A stretch of 28,115 bases of DNA, taken from the NCBI RefSeq assembly GCF_019424165.1, contig NZ_JAHZAA010000033.1, forward strand, positions 1-28,115, given 5' to 3'. Shown piece after piece: positions 22,889 to 28,115 of this stretch. Origin of the DNA: Desulfovibrio sp. Lineage in GTDB: Bacteria > Desulfobacterota > Desulfovibrionia > Desulfovibrionales > Desulfovibrionaceae. Every line of letters begins with the position of its first letter. The stretch's first letter is position 1. Under the pieces are notes generated by a model. That model was not told where the DNA came from. It did not search any database and saw nothing but the letters and a program-made list of their open reading frames with translations. The position numbers and the translations under genes were made by a program.

Positions 22889-24166
22889 ATGAGGGCGGAA
22901 ATTATTTCAGTAGGTACGGAGCTTCTGCTGGGCCACACCATTAATACGGATGCGGCTCATGTGGGCAGGGCGCTTTCGGCTCTGGGCATGGATCTTTTGC
23001 AGGTTCACACTGTGGGGGATAACGCCGGACGGCTTGAGGCGGCTCTGCGCGATGCTCTGAACTGTGCGGATGTGGTCATCACCACGGGCGGCCTGGGACC
23101 CACTGATGACGATATGACCAAGGAAACTGTGGCCAGGGTTCTGGACGCGCCCCTGGAAGAACACGAGGACAGCCTGCGGCGCTTGCGCGAATATTTTGGT
23201 TCTCGCCCCATCGCGGCAAATCAGCTCAAGCAGGCGTGGTTGCCGCGCGGTGCAACGGCCTTTCCCAACAGGGCGGGAACCGCCCCCGGCTGTGCTGTAC
23301 CGGGAAAGCAAGGGCAGTGGGTGATTTTATTGCCTGGGCCGCCCTCCGAGTTGTTGCCCATGCTCGAAGACAGTGTGATGCCTTTTTTGCAACGCATGGG
23401 AGGCGCGGTCATTGCCTCCTTTATGGTGCGCACGTTTGGTATTGGCGAAGGTTCTGCGGCTTTGCGCATAGCCGATCTGACGGAAGGGGCCAATCCTACT
23501 GTGGCTCCTTACGCCAGTGATGCGGAAATGTTCGTGCGTGTAACGGCAAAGGCTGAAAATGCTGAGGCCGCCGAGGCTCTGGCAAGGCCGGTTGTGGGGG
23601 CTGTGCGCGACCGTCTGGGCGACGTGGTCTACGGCGTTAATGTGTCCGGCCTTGAATCCGTGGTGGTTGAGCAACTGCGTCAACGCGGGCAAAGCCTTGC
23701 TACGGCGGAATCCTGCACAGGCGGCATGCTGGCGAAACGCATAACGGACCAGCCCGGCGCTTCGGAAGTCTTCGGCTATGGCCTGATTACCTATGCCAAT
23801 GAGGCCAAAACACGCCTTCTGGGTGTGCCGGAAGATATGCTTGCCCGCTATGGGGCCGTAAGCCCGCAGGTAGCCCGCAGCATGGCTGTGGGGGTGCGTG
23901 AGCGTTACGGGGCGGATTATGGTCTGGGCATTACCGGAGTGGCCGGTCCTGGCGGCGGCACGGAGGAAAAACCCGTAGGGCTTGTGTATGTGGCGTTGAG
24001 TTGCAATGACAGTGTGTGGCTGCGGGTATTGCGGCCCCAGGGGCGCTATCTTGGGCGGGAGTGGACCCGGCGGCTGGCTTCCAGTCATGCGTTGGACATG
24101 CTGCGCAGGCATCTGGCGGGTTTGCCTGTGGAGGCTCTGTGGGCGGACGAATTGCCGCAGGAGTGA
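22889..24166 (+). CDS. cinA: CinA family protein (nicotinamide-nucleotide amidase / competence-damage protein)
   Basis: A 425-residue two-domain protein. The N-terminal MoCF/COG1058 domain (residues about 1-170) has AEIISVGTELLLGHTINTDA, VVITTGGLGPTDDDMTKE and LLPGPPSELLPML, and hydrolyses ADP-ribose-type or NAD-related pyrophosphates in characterised relatives. The C-terminal CinA domain (about 265-415) has ATAESCTGGMLAKRIT, YGLITYANEAKTRLLGV and GITGVAGPGGGTEEKPVGLVYVAL. This is the PncC-type deamidase that converts nicotinamide mononucleotide to nicotinate mononucleotide. Both domains are complete and length is standard. ATG 22889 has AAGGAGG 5 bases upstream. It converges with the PII-like gene. 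Confidence 0.95.
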   Translation: MRAEIISVGTELLLGHTINTDAAHVGRALSALGMDLLQVHTVGDNAGRLEAALRDALNCADVVITTGGLGPTDDDMTKETVARVLDAPLEEHEDSLRRLREYFGSRPIAANQLKQAWLPRGATAFPNRAGTAPGCAVPGKQGQWVILLPGPPSELLPMLEDSVMPFLQRMGGAVIASFMVRTFGIGEGSAALRIADLTEGANPTVAPYASDAEMFVRVTAKAENAEAAEALARPVVGAVRDRLGDVVYGVNVSGLESVVVEQLRQRGQSLATAESCTGGMLAKRITDQPGASEVFGYGLITYANEAKTRLLGVPEDMLARYGAVSPQVARSMAVGVRERYGADYGLGITGVAGPGGGTEEKPVGLVYVALSCNDSVWLRVLRPQGRYLGREWTRRLASSHALDMLRRHLAGLPVEALWADELPQE

Positions 24167-24254
24167 GCGCTCCGATGGGCTGACTGTCAGCGGAAAACAA
24201 GAAATGAGCCTGTTGGCTGACGCGCCTTGCGGCGGGCGCAGGGTTGTTTGTTTT

Positions 24255-24322
24255 AAAAAATCGCAACCGTGCGTTCTGCCTCTGCGCCTCATGGAGGCAC
24301 AGGTTTACAACGCACGGTTGCG
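24255..24322 (-). terminator. Terminator of the antiporter/PII-like operon
   Basis: A perfect 14-bp stem (24262-24275 with 24309-24322) encloses a smaller tgcct/aggca stem. On the minus strand it is followed by ATTTTTT (24260-24255). The stem lies 16 bases past the PII-like stop. It may also shield cinA, which converges on it. Confidence 0.9.
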
Positions 24323-24337
24323 AAAGGCAGACGGAGC

Positions 24338-24661
24338 TTATCTGTCCTGCTGCTCGAAAACGCCCACAATGCTTGTGATGGGCAAAACAAAGGCAATGCC
24401 GTTGCCGGGTTTGACAAGGGCTGCGGAGTGCGAAATGGCAAGCAGCACCTGACGGCTGATATCGGCAGGAACAGCATTCAGGATAATGTCTTTTTCCGGC
24501 TCCACAGGTATGCCGAACAGCGCGGCAACCTTGAGTCCCGCGCCGCGCCCCTTGAGCACGGTGGCGCCCCGCGCCCCGGCTTCTTGCGAAGCTTCAATGA
24601 TGGTGCTGCTCCAGCCTTTGCTCACAATGGTTACAACCAGTTCGTAGCCGTCTTTTATCAT
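24338..24661 (-). CDS. PII-like signalling protein paired with the antiporter
   Basis: A 107-residue protein of the GlnB/PII-like superfamily. The fold marks are ELVVTIVSKGWSSTIIEASQEAGARGATVLKGRG (first beta-alpha-beta unit), VEPEKDIILNAVP and GNGIAFVLPITSIVGV (second unit ending in the nucleotide-contacting strand). The T-loop region (about residues 40-56) is short and lacks the uridylylated tyrosine of true GlnB/GlnK, so a classic nitrogen role is unlikely. Binding of an adenine nucleotide is possible but unproven. ATG 24661 has AAGGA 8 bases upstream. It lies 60 bases downstream of an NhaD-like antiporter with no terminator between, which suggests it controls that transporter, as GlnK does AmtB or SbtB does SbtA. 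Confidence 0.82.
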   Translation of the reverse strand: MIKDGYELVVTIVSKGWSSTIIEASQEAGARGATVLKGRGAGLKVAALFGIPVEPEKDIILNAVPADISRQVLLAISHSAALVKPGNGIAFVLPITSIVGVFEQQDR

Positions 24662-24721
24662 GGTCCCGTCCTTATTTTGCAAACTTGAATTACTGATTGG
24701 CGGACTGCGTGCCGGATCGGC

Positions 24722-26155
24722 CTATCTGAGCCAGATAAGGCTGAAAATGGCAAGCAGAGGAAGCAGCATGACAAGAACAATGCCTGTATAGGCAAAGAAG
24801 CTGGGCATGCGCACGCCAAGATTTTCCGCCAGTGAACGCACCATAAGGTTGGGCGCGTTGGAGATATAGGTGTTTGCCCCCATGAAGACTGTGCCGCAGG
24901 TAATGGCAAGCAGGGTCTGGGCCAGTTCGTTCATGAGAACCTGGGGATCGCCTCCGGCAATATTAAAAAAGACAATAAAGGTCGGCGCATTGTCCAGGAA
25001 GGTGGAAAGCACCCCTGTAAGCCAGAAGTACACCATGTTGTCCGGTTTGCCATCTGTGTTAAGGATATCGATAATAAAGCCCATATCGCCGTCTTTGCCT
25101 GCCTTGAGGATGGCGATGATGGGGATAAGGCAGATAAAGATGCCGAGAAAAAGTTTGACGACCTCGCGCATGGGGTCCCACGTAAAGGCGTTGCGCTCCC
25201 GAATGGCGAAGCTTGTCAGCCGGCCGGAAAGGATGATGATCGCCAGCAAAAGCAGGTCGCGTGCGACGTTTTGCAGCTCCATATGCACCTCGCCGAAAAG
25301 GGGAATATGGATGCCCGGCTTCCAGCTACCGCTCAAAAGCACGGCCCCGGCGATGCAGGCAAGCAGCGGCAGGTTGACCTGCCAGCCTTCAAGGCTGAGC
25401 TTTACGTCTGTACCCCTGTGCTCGTCCAGAAGCTCGTGGTCTTCTTTTTTATAAAGGTATGCATCGAGAAAATAGTGGATCAGCAGCAGCGAAATGGTCA
25501 GAAAAACCATAGGGCCGAACAGGTGGGTCGTAGTCCAGAAAAAATCCACGCCCGCCAGAAAGCCGAGAAAGATGGGGGGATCACCCAGGGGGGTGAGCGA
25601 GCCGCCCACGTTGGCCGCAAGTACTATGAAAAAGATGACTGAATGTACCCGGTAACGGCGGTACATATTGGCACGGAGCAGCGGGCGGATGAAAAGCATT
25701 GACGCCCCGGTGGTTCCCACCCAGCTGGCAAGCGCTGTGGCCACAAAAATAATGCCTGTATTGACGAGCGGTGTGCCCGTAAGGTTGCCCCGCAGATGGA
25801 TGCCCCCGGTAACCGTAAACAGCGCGATCAAAAGAATGACAAAGGGCAGATAGGTGTTGAATACGGTGCCGAGCAGTTCCTGAAGTGTAGCCCGAGGCCC
25901 AAAATGAATCAGCAGCGCCACCAGAAAAAGTGCGCTCCAGAAGGCGGTTATCTTGCCGTAATGGGCTTCCCAGAAATGGGGATTGACGAGGGGCCACAAG
26001 GCGATGGAAAGTAAAAGCCCGGCGAATGGCAAGGCCCATATGAGGGAAAGCTGGGTTCCGTCCAAAAACGTATCCGCACAAAAGCCATAAGCGGGAAAGC
26101 CAAAAATCAAAAAAAAGCAAGCGGTGAGTAAAACAAGAAATCGGGGTATGGGCAC
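24722..26155 (-). CDS. NhaD-like sodium:proton antiporter (ion transporter superfamily)
   Basis: A 477-residue membrane protein with about twelve helices. Signature blocks are SWVGTTGASMLFIRPLLRAN and ANVGGSLTPLGDPPIFLGFLAG in the first half, and STFLDNAPTFIVFFNIAG and GANTYISNAPNLMVRSLAENLGV in the second. This inverted-repeat pair is characteristic of the NhaD/CitM/ArsB-type ion transporter superfamily, and NhaD-like Na+/H+ exchange is the best guess. The N-terminal 26 residues look like a signal peptide or extra helix. GTG 26155 is used, with AAGGAG 8-9 bases upstream. The PII-like gene follows as its probable regulator. Confidence 0.85.
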   Translation of the reverse strand: MPIPRFLVLLTACFFLIFGFPAYGFCADTFLDGTQLSLIWALPFAGLLLSIALWPLVNPHFWEAHYGKITAFWSALFLVALLIHFGPRATLQELLGTVFNTYLPFVILLIALFTVTGGIHLRGNLTGTPLVNTGIIFVATALASWVGTTGASMLFIRPLLRANMYRRYRVHSVIFFIVLAANVGGSLTPLGDPPIFLGFLAGVDFFWTTTHLFGPMVFLTISLLLIHYFLDAYLYKKEDHELLDEHRGTDVKLSLEGWQVNLPLLACIAGAVLLSGSWKPGIHIPLFGEVHMELQNVARDLLLLAIIILSGRLTSFAIRERNAFTWDPMREVVKLFLGIFICLIPIIAILKAGKDGDMGFIIDILNTDGKPDNMVYFWLTGVLSTFLDNAPTFIVFFNIAGGDPQVLMNELAQTLLAITCGTVFMGANTYISNAPNLMVRSLAENLGVRMPSFFAYTGIVLVMLLPLLAIFSLIWLR

Positions 26156-26528
26156 TACCTGAGCTCCTTGGGTGGAAGGCCAATATAAATCAGATCAACT
26201 GCGGCCCTGGCCTTGCGCGAAACTGTCGGCGGCGCAGCGCACCAGAAGAACCGGCAATAAAGGCACAGGCCAAGTCAGGGCAACTGTTAACGGTAGCATG
26301 CACACTGGCCGTGGTCAAAAACTGAGACCCACCATAACGCCAGAAAAGCCGTAGGGCAAACATCTTTCATCACGTTCGCCCCGGCGCGGAGAACACGCCG
26401 CTGATTATCCCAAAGGCCGGACGGTTGGGTAAGCTGGCTTTATGGAAGCGCCGTAACTGTTGAGTGCGACGGATAGCGGGCTGGTCGTTGGCTGGCGGCG
26501 GCATTCGCAAAACACTACGGGTGACTGT
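26156..26528. other. Intergenic region upstream of the antiporter
   Basis: No reading frame with a ribosome site or family likeness on either strand. It must contain the antiporter promoter on the minus strand. I see no clear -10/-35 pair, repeat or insertion-sequence end. The adhesin terminator borders it at 26529. Confidence 0.4.
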
Positions 26529-26560
26529 AAAAAACCGGACCCGGGTTACCCCGGGTCCGG
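26529..26560 (-). terminator. Terminator of the repetitive adhesin-like gene
   Basis: An 11-bp GC stem (26535-26545 with 26550-26560, four-base loop) followed on the minus strand by TTTTTT (26534-26529), just after the stop at 26574. Confidence 0.93.
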
Positions 26561-26573
26561 CTGACGTATTTGT

Positions 26574-28115
26574 TTAACCGTTTTCTATGGTCCGTGCCGC
26601 AGCTTCAATGATAGCCATTTCAGAATCGTGCTCGGGGCCGCCGCCTACAGGTGAGCCGGGCGACGTGTCTTTCTGGGAAGAATCCTGCCACGAGCCTTCC
26701 ATAACGCTGTTCCATACACTGGAAGAGCCTGAGGCCCCCATATCAGGTATATCGCCATGTTTTTGCAGGCTTGCCATATTGGTCAGATCCAGCGTGGCAT
26801 CATCGCCACTGGCTGCGGAGTTGTCCACGCGGGATGCATCCGCATACGCGGCATCAATGTCCGCTGCATGATCTCCCCGGTCAGGGGCGAAGAGCGTATC
26901 TGTGGTTTTGGCATGATCGGCATCTTGTTCGTCATCCTGCTGTGTGTCGGACTGCCAGTCATCATGCATGGCAAAAGCCAACGGGCTGATGTCTGCACTA
27001 CCATCGGCTTGTTGCAGGCCGATTTCAATGGGCGGTTGCACGCCGTTTACGTAAGAGAAGAAGGAATCAAGGCTTGGCCTGAGGTCACTCAGGTCGTCAA
27101 TGCCGGTGAAAAGGATGCTTTCCACGCCTTTGAGTATGGATGGATTCAGGCCGTTAAGCCAGTCAGCGTAGCGGTCAAGAAATTCGCTGAGGCTGGACGC
27201 TTCGAGAATGAGAGTGTCTGCCCCCGCGCCGCCGTCCACATGCAGGGCTCCGGCACCGCTGATGGCGCCGTTGATAATGATGGTGTCATCGCCCGCGCCG
27301 GTGGTAATCTGGTTCTGCCCGCTGCCGCTTTTGAATATGTCGCCGTTGAGGCGGATGGTGTCGCCTTCGCCTCCGGCGGTGCTGTGTCCGATAATGCTGT
27401 TCTTGCCATAGGTTGCATGCATGGCGTAGTCCGCATTGATCTCAAGATCAAGCGCCTGACCGCTGCCGGACTGTATGGTGCTTCCATAGTACGAGGTGCT
27501 GAGCATGCCGTAAGAGTTCCCGCTGGAACTTTCGGCATTGAGGCGCACTTCAGAAGCGGTCAGCGTTCCATTTTCCATAACAATGGCGGAGAGGTCGCCC
27601 TTGATGGTCATGCTGACACTCTGAGCGGTAAGGTTGGCCGGGCCATAAATGCCGTACGCCTTGCCCGCAGTTGAGGTCACGTTGACATCCACGTGATCGC
27701 CAGCGATCAGGTTGAGCGTTCCCGATGTGCTGTACAGGCCGGCCGCGAGATCTTTGCTGGCAACAAAAATATCGGCATCGTCAGCCACATTGATGATGTT
27801 GCTGCCGCCGGAACTTTCTATGCCTGTAGCCCGGCTGTTGGCCAAAACGCCGGTACTGGTGACGTCCACACGCAGTGTGTCGGTATTGATGGTGTTCTGT
27901 CCGTTGCCGCGCGTATAGATGCCGCTGGTGTTGCCGCCCCCCTGCACATGCACGTCAGTATGCCCGGCAACATCAATCTCATTGATGCCGCCCCTGCGCC
28001 CATCATATGTCGCGGCAATGCCCGTGGTGCTGGCATAGTCATTGGAGCTGGAGCCTTTGACCAGGCTCACATCCACATTCAGCCCGCCCACATCAATGAC
28101 GTTTTTACCGTAACC
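26574..28115 (-). CDS. Large repetitive RTX/adhesin-like surface protein, C-terminal part (partial)
   Basis: The frame is open from the right edge to the stop at 26574, giving 513 residues of the C-terminal end; the start lies outside the window. The first half is built of imperfect repeats of about 35-45 residues with a GI(Y/A)...G.N.I....D(V/I).V pattern (KNVIDVGGLNVDVS, INEIDVAGHTDVHV, QNTINTDTLRVDVTS, SNIINVADDADIFV), suggesting a beta-solenoid. A short stretch with GAGDDTIIINGAI and DGGAGADTLIL follows, resembling RTX calcium-binding nonapeptides. The last 130 residues are acidic, Ser/Asp-rich and probably disordered, possibly carrying a type I secretion signal. Cell-surface or secreted adhesin is an inference. 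No secretion genes are in view. Confidence 0.72.
   Translation of the reverse strand, partial: GYGKNVIDVGGLNVDVSLVKGSSSNDYASTTGIAATYDGRRGGINEIDVAGHTDVHVQGGGNTSGIYTRGNGQNTINTDTLRVDVTSTGVLANSRATGIESSGGSNIINVADDADIFVASKDLAAGLYSTSGTLNLIAGDHVDVNVTSTAGKAYGIYGPANLTAQSVSMTIKGDLSAIVMENGTLTASEVRLNAESSSGNSYGMLSTSYYGSTIQSGSGQALDLEINADYAMHATYGKNSIIGHSTAGGEGDTIRLNGDIFKSGSGQNQITTGAGDDTIIINGAISGAGALHVDGGAGADTLILEASSLSEFLDRYADWLNGLNPSILKGVESILFTGIDDLSDLRPSLDSFFSYVNGVQPPIEIGLQQADGSADISPLAFAMHDDWQSDTQQDDEQDADHAKTTDTLFAPDRGDHAADIDAAYADASRVDNSAASGDDATLDLTNMASLQKHGDIPDMGASGSSSVWNSVMEGSWQDSSQKDTSPGSPVGGGPEHDSEMAIIEAAARTIENG

Noticed and set aside
26757..27674. A 305-residue open frame on the plus strand
   Set aside because: It is antisense to the repetitive adhesin-like gene. 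That gene has a consistent repeat pattern, an in-frame continuation to the window edge and a matching terminator.
26574..28115. CRISPR-like or DNA-level tandem repeat
   Set aside because: The repetition is at the protein level (imperfect 35-45 residue units); the DNA units are not identical and there are no spacers.

Overview
The gene content and base composition point to a delta-proteobacterial sulfate reducer of the Desulfovibrio group. The evidence is a nikKMLQO-type nickel ECF transporter, a complete liv branched-chain amino acid transporter, an iron-sulfur-flavoprotein-like reductase, and GC-rich coding with strong stem-loop terminators. The genus is an inference; there is no rRNA gene in the window.

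Left part (1-3070): the end of one ABC-2 drug/lipid-type permease and a complete second one (YbhS/YbhR-like pair) on the plus strand, a terminator, then a K+-channel-like protein (minus) diverging from a small secreted protein (plus). 3070-3400 is gene-free and holds two hairpins. A four-gene minus-strand cluster follows (5498 to 3403): an unannotated 55-residue membrane protein, queD, a WcbI-type putative acetyltransferase and an iron-sulfur flavoprotein. A DUF1848 protein with a C-terminal radical-SAM-like cysteine motif diverges from it.

Centre (6787-15867, all minus): livK-livH-livM-livG-livF (livM carries a frameshift), der GTPase, an RluA-family pseudouridine synthase and a PAS-GGDEF diguanylate cyclase whose allosteric I-site arginine is replaced. 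Then comes the nickel importer nikK-nikM-nikL-nikQ-nikO (20288 to 16192), with terminators, a leader hairpin and a candidate operator.

Right part (20613-28115): a broken paralogue of the small secreted protein at 2.5 kb, metY (O-acetylhomoserine sulfhydrylase), cinA (plus) with a tiny ORF ahead of it, a PII-like protein paired with an NhaD-like antiporter, and the C-terminal part of a large repetitive RTX/adhesin-like protein running off the right edge.

Most of the window is ordinary chromosome. The most interesting items are the antiporter/PII-like pair, the small membrane protein translationally coupled to queD, the DUF1848 cysteine motif, the degenerate I-site, and two independent internal deletions that break livM and the small secreted paralogue. 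These deletions are either real pseudogenisation or sequence errors. I found no CRISPR array, tRNA, rRNA, insertion sequence or phage gene.
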